A stretch of DNA of 64,000 nt, from the NCBI RefSeq assembly GCF_004322755.1, contig NZ_CP036401.1, positions 5,208,001 to 5,272,000 of the forward strand, written 5' to 3'. A program made the translations under genes and the position numbers. Every line of letters begins with the position of its first letter. The stretch's first letter is position 1. The notes under the pieces are model-generated. The model saw only the letters and a list, made by a program, of their open reading frames with translations. It did no database searches and was not told the origin of the DNA. Below are positions 9,498 to 17,912 of the stretch, in pieces. Origin of the DNA: Pseudoduganella albidiflava. GTDB taxonomy: Bacteria > Pseudomonadota > Gammaproteobacteria > Burkholderiales > Burkholderiaceae_D.

Positions 9498-10847
9498 ATG
9501 CATCGACCTTCCCCTACCCTCGCCTTCGTCGTCCTGGCCACGGCCGCCACCCTGGCCACCGGCGCCGCCGCGGCGGACAGCGCCAGCCAGGCCCGCGCCA
9601 CCGAAACCCGCAACATCGGCGCGTTCAGCGCGATCGACATCGCCGGGCCGTTCGACGTGCAGGTGGATGCCGAGGCGCCGCGCGCGCTGCGGCTGTCCGG
9701 CCCGGCGGCCGAGCTGGCGGAGATCGAGACGTTCGTCGACCGCGATACGCTCGTGGTACGGCGCAAGAGCCGCAGCGGCTGGCACTTCAGCTTCGGCAAG
9801 CGCAGCGAACCGGTCATGGTGACGATCGGCACGCCGCAGCTGAACAGCCTGCGCAATACCGGCAGCGGCGACGTGCGCCTGGACCGGGCCCGCGGCGACA
9901 CGCTGCAGCTGACCGTCAGCGGCCCCGGCGACCTGCAGGCGAACGGCAACGTGCGCGAACTGTCGGTGCGCGGCAGCGGCAGCGGCGACATCGACCTGCG
10001 CGGCCTGCGCGCCGCCACGCTGCGCATCAAGATGAGCGGCCCGGGCGACGTGGAAGCGGCCGGCATCACGCGCGAACTGGCGGCCGACGTGACGGGTTCG
10101 GGCGACCTGGACGTCAACGATATCGCGGCCGACAAGGTCAGCGCCACGCTGACCGGCCCCGGCTCCGTCGCGCTGCAGGGCCGCAGCCGTGAGATCCACG
10201 CCACGCTGGCCGGCTCCGGCGACCTGGACGCGTGCTCGCTGGCCGTGGAAGGCGCCAGCGCGAACCTGTCGGGGCCGGGCAGTGCCTGCGTGGCCGGCAC
10301 CATCCGCACCATGGAAGCGCGGGTGCGCGGCTCGGGGGACCTGGAAGCGCGCGGCCTGCAGACGCAAAGCCTGCGCGCCGAACTGGACGGCCCCGGCAGC
10401 ATGAAGCTGAGCGGCACCACCGGCACGCTGGAAGCCTCGGTCAGCGGCTCGGGCGATTTCGACGGCGAAGAGCTGGCCGCGGGCCGCGCCGTGGTGCGCG
10501 GCCATGGCCCCGGCAATATCGCCCTGCAGCGCGTGACCGATACCCTGGATGCCGAGCTGCGCGGCTCGGGCGGACTGAGCACCGCGCTGGACGCGAAAAG
10601 CGTGCGCCTGACGCTGGCCGGCCCGGGTGGCGCCCACCTGCAGGGCCGCACCGCGCGGCTGGCGGCCCAGCTGTCCGGTTCCGGCAGCATCGATGGCCGG
10701 GCACTGCAGGCCGACCAGGCCCAGGTCACCGTGCGCGGCCCCGGCAACGCCGTCGTCAACGTGCGCGGCAAGCTCGAAACCCATGGCCGGGGCGGCGCGG
10801 ACCGGCTCGTGAACATCGACCGCGAAGGCACCCAGGACGCGCGCTGA
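9498..10847 (+). CDS. Head-GIN (DUF2807)-like exported protein with alternating GSG/GPG repeats
   Basis: A 449-residue exported protein with a signal peptide (MHRPSPTLAFVVLATAATLA, cleavage near AAAA-DS). The start of the mature part, IGAFSAIDIAGPFDVQVDAE, matches DUF2807 head-GIN domains. From about residue 110 to 420 the chain is a string of roughly 20-residue units alternating a GSGD-type turn with a GPG-type turn, as in VTGSGDLDVN then LTGPGSVALQ. This predicts a long beta-solenoid. Known relatives are adhesin-like or envelope proteins of unproven role. The ATG at 9498 starts the signal peptide. The gene is monocistronic with its own terminator. Confidence 0.85.
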   Translation: MHRPSPTLAFVVLATAATLATGAAAADSASQARATETRNIGAFSAIDIAGPFDVQVDAEAPRALRLSGPAAELAEIETFVDRDTLVVRRKSRSGWHFSFGKRSEPVMVTIGTPQLNSLRNTGSGDVRLDRARGDTLQLTVSGPGDLQANGNVRELSVRGSGSGDIDLRGLRAATLRIKMSGPGDVEAAGITRELAADVTGSGDLDVNDIAADKVSATLTGPGSVALQGRSREIHATLAGSGDLDACSLAVEGASANLSGPGSACVAGTIRTMEARVRGSGDLEARGLQTQSLRAELDGPGSMKLSGTTGTLEASVSGSGDFDGEELAAGRAVVRGHGPGNIALQRVTDTLDAELRGSGGLSTALDAKSVRLTLAGPGGAHLQGRTARLAAQLSGSGSIDGRALQADQAQVTVRGPGNAVVNVRGKLETHGRGGADRLVNIDREGTQDAR

Positions 10848-10883
10848 CGTCCGCCGCGCGCCCAGCCCCGGCCATGCCGGGCG

Positions 10884-10913
10884 AACCCGGCCAGGTGCCG
10901 GGTTTTTTCTTTT
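10884..10913 (+). terminator. Rho-independent terminator after the head-GIN gene
   Basis: Stem ACCCGG...CCGGGT around a short loop followed by ttttttcttt, 37 bp after the stop codon. Confidence 0.8.
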
Positions 10914-11059
10914 GGTATTAGCCGGACCGGTTCCGCCACATACCACAACTCATACCAAAGAACCCATCCATTTCTCGTTTTTAATCATAGACTTAACTGA
11001 TCCACTGCGGGTTTTTCCGCGCCTCGTCGACACGCCACGACAATACCAGTTAAATACCT
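10913..11059. promoter_or_regulatory. Cluster of TGGTAT/ATACCA half-sites upstream of the GlcNAc operon
   Basis: TGGTAT lies at 10913 and ATACCA at 10940, 10952 and 11043, with a near match ATACCT at 11054. The same hexamer recurs at 24357, 24411 and 24505 beside the second GntR gene and the TonB receptor. GntR/HutC regulators of amino-sugar genes, such as B. subtilis NagR, recognise TGGTATA-like half-sites. I infer operators for one or both GntR paralogues of this island. Confidence 0.5.
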
Positions 11060-11060
11060 G

Positions 11061-11089
11061 TTGACAGACTGGTTTGCCCATCCTATAGT
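11061..11089 (+). promoter_or_regulatory. Sigma-70 promoter of the nagK-led operon
   Basis: A perfect TTGACA (11061-11066), a 17-bp spacer and TATAGT (11084-11089), 29 bp before the ATG of the kinase. The half-site at 11043 and the near match at 11054 lie immediately upstream of the -35 element, consistent with regulation here. Confidence 0.85.
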
Positions 11090-11118
11090 CACCCTCGATT
11101 CTTCACACACCAACTCCT

Positions 11119-12003
11119 ATGATCGACTATCTGATCGGCGTCGACGGCGGCGGCACGGGCACGCGGGTGCGCCTGGCACTGCCCGATGGCACGTTACTGG
11201 CCGAAGGCAGCGCCGGCCCGTCCGCCCTGCTGCACGGCATCCCCAACGCATGGAATGCCGTCGAGCAGGCGGCCGCGGCGGCGTTTGCCGCGGCCGGCCT
11301 CGGCGTTCCCGAGCGCGAGCGCATCGCCATCGGGCTCGGGCTGGCCGGGGTCCATAACCGGGGCTGGGCGGCGGAGTTCATCGGCGCCAATCCCGGCTAC
11401 GCGGCGGTGGCGCTGGAAAGCGATGCGTACACCACGGTCCTCGGCGCCCACCAGGGCCAGCCCGGCGCGATCATCGCGCTCGGCACCGGCAGCGTCGGCG
11501 AAGTGCTGGGCGAGGATGGCTCGCGGCGCGAAGTCGGCGGCTGGGGCTTTCCTTCCGGCGATGAAGCGGGCGGTGCCTGGATCGGCATGCGCGCCGTGAA
11601 CCATGTCCAGCACGTGCTCGACGGCCGCGCCGCCGGCGGCCCGTTCGCCGATGCGGTCATCGCCGCGTGCGGTGGCGGCAGGGATGCGATCCAGTCGTGG
11701 CTTGCCAGCGCGACGCAGACCCGTTTCGCGCAACTGGCCCGCATCGTGCTGGAACACGCGGCCGGCGACGACACGGCGCGCGAGATCATGCTCGAGGCGG
11801 GCCGGCAGGTGGGCCTGATCGCCGGCGCGCTCGATACCGCGGGCAGGCTGCCGATCGCGCTGTGCGGCGGCCTGGCCGAACCGATGCGCGCCTTCCTGCC
11901 GGGCGAGCTGCTGGCGCGCATCGTGCCGGCCAGCGGCGATTCCGCCACCGGCGCGCTGCAACTGATCCGGCGACAGCTCGCCGAAGCTTCCGTGAAGGAG
12001 TGA
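11119..12003 (+). CDS. nagK: N-acetylglucosamine kinase (BadF/BadG family)
   Basis: A 294-residue sugar kinase of the ASKHA/BadF-BadG-BcrA-BcrD superfamily. The phosphate-1 motif GVDGGGTGTRVRL begins about residue 7, and GTGSVGEVLG plus the ALCGGLAEP region complete the nucleotide fold. Placed directly before a GntR regulator, NagA and a SIS-type deaminase, it most likely phosphorylates GlcNAc to GlcNAc-6-phosphate after uptake without a phosphotransferase system. Glucosamine or another amino sugar cannot be excluded. It is the first gene of the operon, 29 bp from a strong promoter and 3 bp before the regulator. Confidence 0.88.
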   Translation: MIDYLIGVDGGGTGTRVRLALPDGTLLAEGSAGPSALLHGIPNAWNAVEQAAAAAFAAAGLGVPERERIAIGLGLAGVHNRGWAAEFIGANPGYAAVALESDAYTTVLGAHQGQPGAIIALGTGSVGEVLGEDGSRREVGGWGFPSGDEAGGAWIGMRAVNHVQHVLDGRAAGGPFADAVIAACGGGRDAIQSWLASATQTRFAQLARIVLEHAAGDDTAREIMLEAGRQVGLIAGALDTAGRLPIALCGGLAEPMRAFLPGELLARIVPASGDSATGALQLIRRQLAEASVKE

Positions 12004-12006
12004 ACC

Positions 12007-12741
12007 ATGCCGGCCCGACTGCGTGATTTCCATCCCGATGCGGCCAGCGATACGCCGCTTTACATGCAGGTGGCCAACCGCCTGTCCGACGGCATCGCGG
12101 GCGGCGACTGGCGCGCCAACGAAGCACTGCCTTCCGAGCGCGTGCTGTCCGATGCACTGAGCATCTCGCGCGTCACGGCGAGGAAGGCGATCGACCTGCT
12201 GTGCGACCGCGGCATGCTGACGCGCCGGCGCGGCTCGGGCACCTACATCACGCCCAAGCTGGAACAGCCGCTGTCGCGCCTGACGAGCTTTTCGGAAGAA
12301 CTGCGCCAGCGCGGCTTCACGGCCGGTTCGCGCTGGCTGCAGCGCGAGATCGGCATCGCCGCGCCGATGGAGGTGCTGTCGCTCGGCCTGTCGCCCAACA
12401 TGCCGGTGGCGCGCCTGAAGCGGCTGCGCACGGCCGACGACGTGGTGATGGCGATCGAGACATCGACCATCCCGGCCGCCTACGTGCCGGACCCGCAGCG
12501 CGTCACCGATTCGCTGTACGGCTACCTGGAAGCGCACGGCACGGTGCCGATGCGGGCGCTGCAGCACATCCGCGCGGTCAACGCCAACGCCGAGCAGGCG
12601 AAACTGGCCAACATCGCGCCTGGCACGGCCATGCTGCACATTACGCGCGTGAGCTACCTGGACAGCGGTGCCGCGGTGGAACTGACCCACTCGTGGTGCC
12701 GCAGTGATTATTACGAATTCGTAGCGGAGTCGCGTCGATGA
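12007..12741 (+). CDS. GntR/HutC-type regulator of the GlcNAc operon
   Basis: A 244-residue repressor-type protein. Residues about 18-85 form the winged helix (LPSERVLSDALSISRVTARKAID, RRRGSGTYI), and the rest is a UTRA effector domain beginning LTSFSEELRQRG, which in NagR and DasR binds phosphorylated amino sugars. It overlaps nagA by 4 bp (ATGA), so the two are coupled. A paralogue with the same architecture starts at 24582. The ligand is inferred to be GlcNAc-6-P or GlcN-6-P. Confidence 0.9.
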   Translation: MPARLRDFHPDAASDTPLYMQVANRLSDGIAGGDWRANEALPSERVLSDALSISRVTARKAIDLLCDRGMLTRRRGSGTYITPKLEQPLSRLTSFSEELRQRGFTAGSRWLQREIGIAAPMEVLSLGLSPNMPVARLKRLRTADDVVMAIETSTIPAAYVPDPQRVTDSLYGYLEAHGTVPMRALQHIRAVNANAEQAKLANIAPGTAMLHITRVSYLDSGAAVELTHSWCRSDYYEFVAESRR

Positions 12742-13865
12742 ACGATGCCATCAAACCAAGCACCATCAAGGGCAACATCCTGAGCGCCGGCGGCTGGATC
12801 GCCGGTACCCTTTCCTTTACCGACCGCGTGAGCGGCATCGATGGCGCCGCCGCCGATCCCGGTTCGAACGGCGACGACTATATCCTGCCCGGCTTCATCG
12901 ACCTGCACGTGCACGGCGGCGCGGGGCGCGACGTGATGCAGGGCGGCGATGCTGTCCACGCGATCGCCGCGATCCATGCCCGCCATGGCACCACCAGCAT
13001 CCTCGCCACCACGATGACGGCGCCGCCGGAAGACATCGACGTGGCACTGGCCGCGATCGGCCAGGCGGTACGCCAGCGCGGCAAGGGCGAAGCGCGCGTG
13101 CTGGGCGCGCACCTGGAAGGCCCGTACATCAATTCCGGCAAGCTGGGAGCGCAACCGAATTTCGCCCGCGCCGCCACGCTGGCCGAGGTGCAGCGGCTGG
13201 AAACCCTGGCTCCGCTGCGGGTGATCACGGTGGCGCCGGAAATCGCCGGCCACCTGGCGCTGGTGCGCGAACTTGCCGGCGAAGGCGTGCGCGTGCAGAT
13301 CGGCCACACGCTGGGCTCCTATGAGGATGGCGTGGCCGCCCTGGAACACGGCGCGGCCGGCTTCACGCACCTGTTCAATGCGATGAGCCCCCTGCACCAC
13401 CGCGAACCCGGCATGGTCGGCGCGGCGCTTGCGCATGCGCAATACGCCGAACTGATTCCCGACCTGCTGCACGTGCATCCCGGCGCCATCAAGACCGCGC
13501 TACGCGCCATTCCGCGGCTGTATTGCGTCACCGATTCCACCTCCGCCACCGGCATGCCCGATGGCGAATACATGCTGGGCCGGCACACCGTGCACAAGTG
13601 CATGGGCGGCGTGCGGCTTCCGGACGGCACGCTGGCCGGCAGCACGCTGACGCTCGACCAGGCGCTGCGCAACCTCGTCGGCCTGGGCCTCGACCTGGCC
13701 GACGCCTCGGCACGCGTGTCCACGCATGCCGCCGATTACCTGGGCCTGGAAGAGCGCGGCCGGCTCGCCCCGGGCACCTGGGCCGACATCGTGGTGCTGG
13801 GCCGCGACCTGCAACTGAAAGCCGTCTATATCGAAGGAGAACGCATTGACCTCAATGATGCTTAA
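12738..13865 (+). CDS. nagA: N-acetylglucosamine-6-phosphate deacetylase
   Basis: A 375-residue amidohydrolase that removes acetate from GlcNAc-6-P to give glucosamine-6-P in the cytosol. The metal motif HVH is at residues 57-59 (PGFIDLHVHGG). The HLEGPYI glutamate region, GHTLGS, THLFNAMSPLHHREPG and the catalytic-aspartate region VTDSTSATG are all intact. It begins inside the regulator's stop codon and overlaps the deaminase gene by about 20 bp, showing tight translational coupling. Confidence 0.96.
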   Translation: MNDAIKPSTIKGNILSAGGWIAGTLSFTDRVSGIDGAAADPGSNGDDYILPGFIDLHVHGGAGRDVMQGGDAVHAIAAIHARHGTTSILATTMTAPPEDIDVALAAIGQAVRQRGKGEARVLGAHLEGPYINSGKLGAQPNFARAATLAEVQRLETLAPLRVITVAPEIAGHLALVRELAGEGVRVQIGHTLGSYEDGVAALEHGAAGFTHLFNAMSPLHHREPGMVGAALAHAQYAELIPDLLHVHPGAIKTALRAIPRLYCVTDSTSATGMPDGEYMLGRHTVHKCMGGVRLPDGTLAGSTLTLDQALRNLVGLGLDLADASARVSTHAADYLGLEERGRLAPGTWADIVVLGRDLQLKAVYIEGERIDLNDA

Positions 13866-14868
13866 GGAAGCGCTGTCCGCGGCGGACTGCGTGGCCGGGC
13901 AACTGGCGCACGACGCCGACCGTTATGCCGAGCTGGGCCGCCGGCTCGCCGGCACGCCCTTCGCCACCGCGCTCACGGTGGCGCGCGGCAGCTCGGACCA
14001 CGCGTCGAACTACATCGCCTACCTGATCATGGCGCGGCTGGGGCGCGTGGTGGCTTCGCTGCCGATGTCGCTCGTCACGCTGCACAAGTCGCCTTTGATG
14101 ACGCGCGACACGCTGACGATCGCCGTGTCGCAATCGGGCCAGAGCCCGGACGTGGTCGAGCCGATCCGCTATTTCCGCGAGGGCGGCGCCACCACCGTGG
14201 CGCTGGTCAACGACATCGACTCGCCGTTGGCGCAGGCCGCCGAGTGGGCGATGCCGCTGCGCGCCGGCAAGGAACAGAGCGTGGCCGCGACGAAGAGCTT
14301 CATCACGTCGCTGGTGGCCGGCGCCCGGCTGGTGGCGAACTGGCAGGACGATGCGGAACTGAAGGATGGCCTGGCGGCGCTGCCGGAAGCGCTGCGCGCC
14401 GCCGCGCGGGCCGACTGGCAGCAGGCGGTGGACGTGCTGGCCCCGGCCCGCAACATCATGGTGGTCGGCCGCGGCATCAGCTTCCCCGTCGCGCTGGAAG
14501 CATCGCTGAAATTCAAGGAAACCTCGGCCCTGCAGGCCGAGGCGTTTTCCGGCGCCGAGATCAAGCACGGCCCGATGGCGCTGATCGACGAGGGTTATCC
14601 GCTGCTGATCTTCGCCACGCGCGGTCCCACGCAGGCCGGCCTGCTGGCGCTGGCCGACGAGATGCGCGGCCGTGGCGCACGCGTGCTGCTCGCCGCGCCG
14701 GACGACGTGGCGCAGCGCGACCTGACGCTGCCGGTGGCGGCCACGCCCGACCTCGATCCGATCGTGGCGATCCAGGCGTTCTACGTGATGGCGGCGCAAC
14801 TGTCGGCCGCGCGCGGGCTGGATCCGGACAAGCCGCGGCACCTGTCCAAGGTCACCAAGACCAGCTAG
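13846..14868 (+). CDS. nagB: SIS-domain glucosamine-6-phosphate deaminase (NagB-II type)
   Basis: A 340-residue protein of two SIS sugar-isomerase domains (VARGSSDHASNYIAYL; VVGRGISFPVALEASLKFKE, EIKHGPMALIDEG). Lacking the glutaminase domain of GlmS, it fits the NagB-II deaminases that convert glucosamine-6-P to fructose-6-P plus ammonia. The likely start is TTG at 13846 because AAGGAGA ends 5 nt before it; ATG codons at 13855 and 13858 are too far from that site. The start lies inside nagA. It completes kinase, deacetylase and deaminase in one operon. Confidence 0.9.
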   Translation: MTSMMLKEALSAADCVAGQLAHDADRYAELGRRLAGTPFATALTVARGSSDHASNYIAYLIMARLGRVVASLPMSLVTLHKSPLMTRDTLTIAVSQSGQSPDVVEPIRYFREGGATTVALVNDIDSPLAQAAEWAMPLRAGKEQSVAATKSFITSLVAGARLVANWQDDAELKDGLAALPEALRAAARADWQQAVDVLAPARNIMVVGRGISFPVALEASLKFKETSALQAEAFSGAEIKHGPMALIDEGYPLLIFATRGPTQAGLLALADEMRGRGARVLLAAPDDVAQRDLTLPVAATPDLDPIVAIQAFYVMAAQLSAARGLDPDKPRHLSKVTKTS

Positions 14869-14909
14869 GTCGGCCTTTCCTTCAACGCTATTCCATCGGC
14901 CACGAACCA

Positions 14910-16403
14910 ATGAACCAACCACCGAACGCCCTGCGCAAGCTTGCCGGCCAGCTGATCATGATCCGCTTTCCCGGCACGGAACTCGATGCCGCCACGGCCC
15001 GCTTCCTGGAAGAGAACGGCATCCGCGCCGTGTGCCTGTTCCGCGGCAACATGACGGACCAGGCGCAGCTGTCGAAGCTGACGGCCGACCTGCGCGCGGT
15101 GCTCGGCCCCGAAGCGCTGATCGCGATCGACCAGGAAGGCGGCGCCGTGGTGCGCTCGACCTGGGTGCCGGCACCGCCGGCGGCGATGGGCCTGGGCGCC
15201 GCCGACGATACCGGCCTGGCGCACCGCACCGGCGCCGCCGTGGCGCGCGCCGTGAAGGCGCTGGGCTTCAACTGGAACTTCGCGCCGGTGCTGGACCTGA
15301 ACAACAACCCGCACAACCCGGTGATCGCCGAGCGTTCGTTCGGCGCCGATCCGCAACGCGCGGCGCAGCTGGCGATGGCGTGGATGGCCGGCAGCGAGGA
15401 AGAAGGCGTGGCCTGCTGCGTCAAGCACTTCCCCGGCCATGGCGACACCAGCGTGGATTCGCACCGCGACCTGCCCACTGTCGACAAGCCGCGCGCCGAA
15501 CTGGAAGCGTTCGAGTTCGCGCCGTTCCGCGCCGCCGCGCCGGTGGCCCCGGCCGTGATGACGGCGCACATCGTCTACCCCGCCATCGATGCCGCCAATC
15601 CGGCCACGATGTCGCCGGCAATCCTGGACGGCATCCTGCGCCGCGAGTGGAACTACGGCGGCGTGATCATCACCGACGGCATGGACATGCACGCGATCGC
15701 CGGCCGCTACGGCGCGGGCAACGCGGCCGTGCGCGCACTGGCCGCCGGCGCCGACATGGTGATGGCGCTTGGCACCCCGCAAACGCAGGATGAAACACTC
15801 GACGCGATCGCCCAGGCCATCGCCGACGGCACCATCAGCCGCGCCCAGGTCGACGAACGCCTGGCCCGGCTGTCGGCGCTGGCGGCGAAGTACCCGTGCG
15901 CGCCGCGCGAGTACACCGAGGACGCCGCCGACCGCGCCGTGATGGCCGAGGGATGGCGCCGCGCGCTCACCAGCCGCGGCGCGCCCCGGCGGCCCGCGGC
16001 CGGCGCCAAGGTGCGCCTGGTGGTGCGGCAGGATGTGGTCAGCGACGGCGTGTCGGAAGCCGGCGTGCCGGCGGCCCGCGTGGCCGATGCGCTGCGCCAC
16101 CTGCACGACGTGGAACTGGTCACGTTCGCCGATGCCGAAAGCTTCGACTGGTCCGCCCTGCCGGCCGATGGCCGCTACACGATCCTGGCCTCCACCTCGC
16201 GCCTGCGCTATGGCCCGCATGCGCGCGCCACCTGGCGGCCGGACCTGCACGTGGCGCTGTGGAATCCCTACCAGGCGCTCGACATCGATGCGCCGGCACT
16301 GATGACCTACGGCTTCGCCGCGCCGGCGCTGGAAGCCGTTGCCGCCTGGCTTGCCGGCGAGCTGGAAGCGGCCGGCACATGCCCGGTGCCGGGTTTCGCC
16401 TGA
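14910..16403 (+). CDS. nagZ: Glycoside hydrolase family 3 beta-N-acetylhexosaminidase (NagZ-like)
   Basis: A 497-residue GH3 enzyme. The NagZ-type signature KHFPGHGDT includes H173 and D179 of the general-acid loop, and the nucleophile is D256 in ITDGMDMHA. Lys/Arg-containing AIDQEGG and FNWNFAPVLDL segments line the sugar site. About 150 residues follow the barrel, more than in short NagZ. There is no signal peptide, so it probably hydrolyses imported GlcNAc oligomers or muropeptides in the cytosol. The ATG at 14910 begins the family-like NALRKLAGQLIMIRFPG; the frame open from 14244 overlaps nagB. Confidence 0.9.
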   Translation: MNQPPNALRKLAGQLIMIRFPGTELDAATARFLEENGIRAVCLFRGNMTDQAQLSKLTADLRAVLGPEALIAIDQEGGAVVRSTWVPAPPAAMGLGAADDTGLAHRTGAAVARAVKALGFNWNFAPVLDLNNNPHNPVIAERSFGADPQRAAQLAMAWMAGSEEEGVACCVKHFPGHGDTSVDSHRDLPTVDKPRAELEAFEFAPFRAAAPVAPAVMTAHIVYPAIDAANPATMSPAILDGILRREWNYGGVIITDGMDMHAIAGRYGAGNAAVRALAAGADMVMALGTPQTQDETLDAIAQAIADGTISRAQVDERLARLSALAAKYPCAPREYTEDAADRAVMAEGWRRALTSRGAPRRPAAGAKVRLVVRQDVVSDGVSEAGVPAARVADALRHLHDVELVTFADAESFDWSALPADGRYTILASTSRLRYGPHARATWRPDLHVALWNPYQALDIDAPALMTYGFAAPALEAVAAWLAGELEAAGTCPVPGFA

Positions 16404-16429
16404 ACCACCACCATCACGGGACATCACCG

Positions 16430-17767
16430 ATGCAGACCGACGCCAAGGGAGCCAGCCCGCCATTCTGGGTTCCCTCGCTGTACTTCGCCCAGGGATTGCC
16501 GTACTTCGCCGTGGCGCTGATCGCCGGGCTGATGTTCAAGAGCATGGGCGTGGCCAACGAGGATATCGCGCACTGGACCGCCTATATCGGCGCCGCCTGG
16601 GTCTTCAAGCCGCTGTGGAGCCCGTTCCTGGAACTGGCGCCCAGCAAGAAGGCGGTGGTGGTCACGTTCCAGCTGCTGGGCGGCGCCTGCCTGGGCCTGG
16701 TGGCGCTGGCGCTGCACCTGCCGGTGTGGCTGGCGGCCAGCGTGGCGATGCTGGGACTGGTGGCGATCAGCTCGGCCACCCACGACATCGCCTGCGACGG
16801 CCTGTACATCGCCAGCCTCAGCAAGAAGCAGCAGGCGCAGTACGCCGGCTGGACGGGCACCTTCTTCAACGCCGGGCGCTTCATCTCGCTGGGCGGGCTG
16901 GTGATCCTGGCCGGCCAGCTGGAAAAGACGCAGGGCGTGACGAATGCGTGGACGATCATCTTCCTGATCCTGGCCGGCACCATGATCTCGCTGGGGCTGT
17001 ACCACGCCTGGTCGCTGCCGACGGCGCGCAACGCGGCCGCGGCGGCCGGCCAGGGCGACCACACCGCGGCCGGCATCGCCCGCACGCTGAAGGAAGTGAT
17101 CATCGATTACCTGAACAAGCCGGGCATCTGGGTGTCGATCCTGTTCATCATCCTGTTCCGCGCCGGCGAGGCGCAGGTGCAGACCATCGGCCCGCTGTTC
17201 CTGCGCGATGCGGTCGACCAGGGCGGCCTGGGCCTCACCACCGCGGAAGTGGGCATCGTGTACGGCACCTCGGGCACGGTGGCCTTCATCATCGGCTCGA
17301 TCGCGGGCGGCTACTTCACCTCGTGGCTCGGCCTGCGCCGCGCCATCCTGCCGCTGATCCTGGCCGTCAACCTGCCGAACCTGGTGTTCTGGTACCTGTC
17401 CACCTGGCACCCGCATGACCTGGTGATCATCGGCGCTGCGCTGTCGGCCGAGATGTTCGGCTACGGCTTCGGCTTCGTCGGCATCATCCTGTACATGATG
17501 CAGGTGGTCGCCCCCGGCAAGTACACGACGGCCCATTACGCCTTCTCGACCGGCATCATGCAGCTGGGCTTCGTGCTGTTCAAGTGGGTCAGCGGCGATA
17601 TCCAGGCGGCGCTCGGCTACCAGCGCTTCTTCGTGTGGGTGCTGGTGGCGGCGATCCCCGTCGCCCTGCTGTCGCAGTTCATTCCGATGGAATCGCGGGT
17701 GGCCGACGATGCCGAACAGCCGGGCGGGCAGCCGGATGGCCAGGGGCAGGAGGCGGCGGCGCGATGA
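16430..17767 (+). CDS. MFS permease (AmpG-like) for amino sugars or oligomers
   Basis: A 445-residue membrane protein with about 12 predicted helices. The start FWVPSLYFAQGLPYFAVALIAG resembles AmpG-type muropeptide permeases, with SSATHDIACDGLYI and MFGYGFGFVGIILYMMQ in the expected places. Immediately after the GH3 gene (26 bp) and in the same operon as nagK/nagA, it is the likely inner-membrane importer of GlcNAc or chitooligosaccharides that cross the outer membrane through the receptor at 21412-24210. The substrate is inferred from context. Confidence 0.82.
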   Translation: MQTDAKGASPPFWVPSLYFAQGLPYFAVALIAGLMFKSMGVANEDIAHWTAYIGAAWVFKPLWSPFLELAPSKKAVVVTFQLLGGACLGLVALALHLPVWLAASVAMLGLVAISSATHDIACDGLYIASLSKKQQAQYAGWTGTFFNAGRFISLGGLVILAGQLEKTQGVTNAWTIIFLILAGTMISLGLYHAWSLPTARNAAAAAGQGDHTAAGIARTLKEVIIDYLNKPGIWVSILFIILFRAGEAQVQTIGPLFLRDAVDQGGLGLTTAEVGIVYGTSGTVAFIIGSIAGGYFTSWLGLRRAILPLILAVNLPNLVFWYLSTWHPHDLVIIGAALSAEMFGYGFGFVGIILYMMQVVAPGKYTTAHYAFSTGIMQLGFVLFKWVSGDIQAALGYQRFFVWVLVAAIPVALLSQFIPMESRVADDAEQPGGQPDGQGQEAAAR

Positions 17768-17831
17768 GGGAGTTGATTGCGGTACCAATGGCGCCGGAAG
17801 GGCTTTGGTAGTATCTTTACGCGTCGCCGTC

Positions 17832-17860
17832 GTTGCGTAAATTGAAACCTAACGTTATTA
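17832..17860 (+). promoter_or_regulatory. Possible promoter of the TPR gene
   Basis: TTGCGT (17832-17837), a 17-bp spacer and TATTAA (17855-17860) lie in a local AT-rich stretch about 50 bp before the TPR gene. GGGACA...TGTCCC at 17868-17889 can form a small hairpin in the 5' leader. Confidence 0.4.
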
Positions 17861-17912
17861 AAATTTATGGGACAATAAGTGTTTGTCCCCTTGATTGAAG
17901 GATTTTTTCATC

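Noticed and set aside
9420..10946. Two long minus-strand open frames opposite the head-GIN gene
   Set aside because: They arise from the GC-rich repeats of that gene; no family resemblance.
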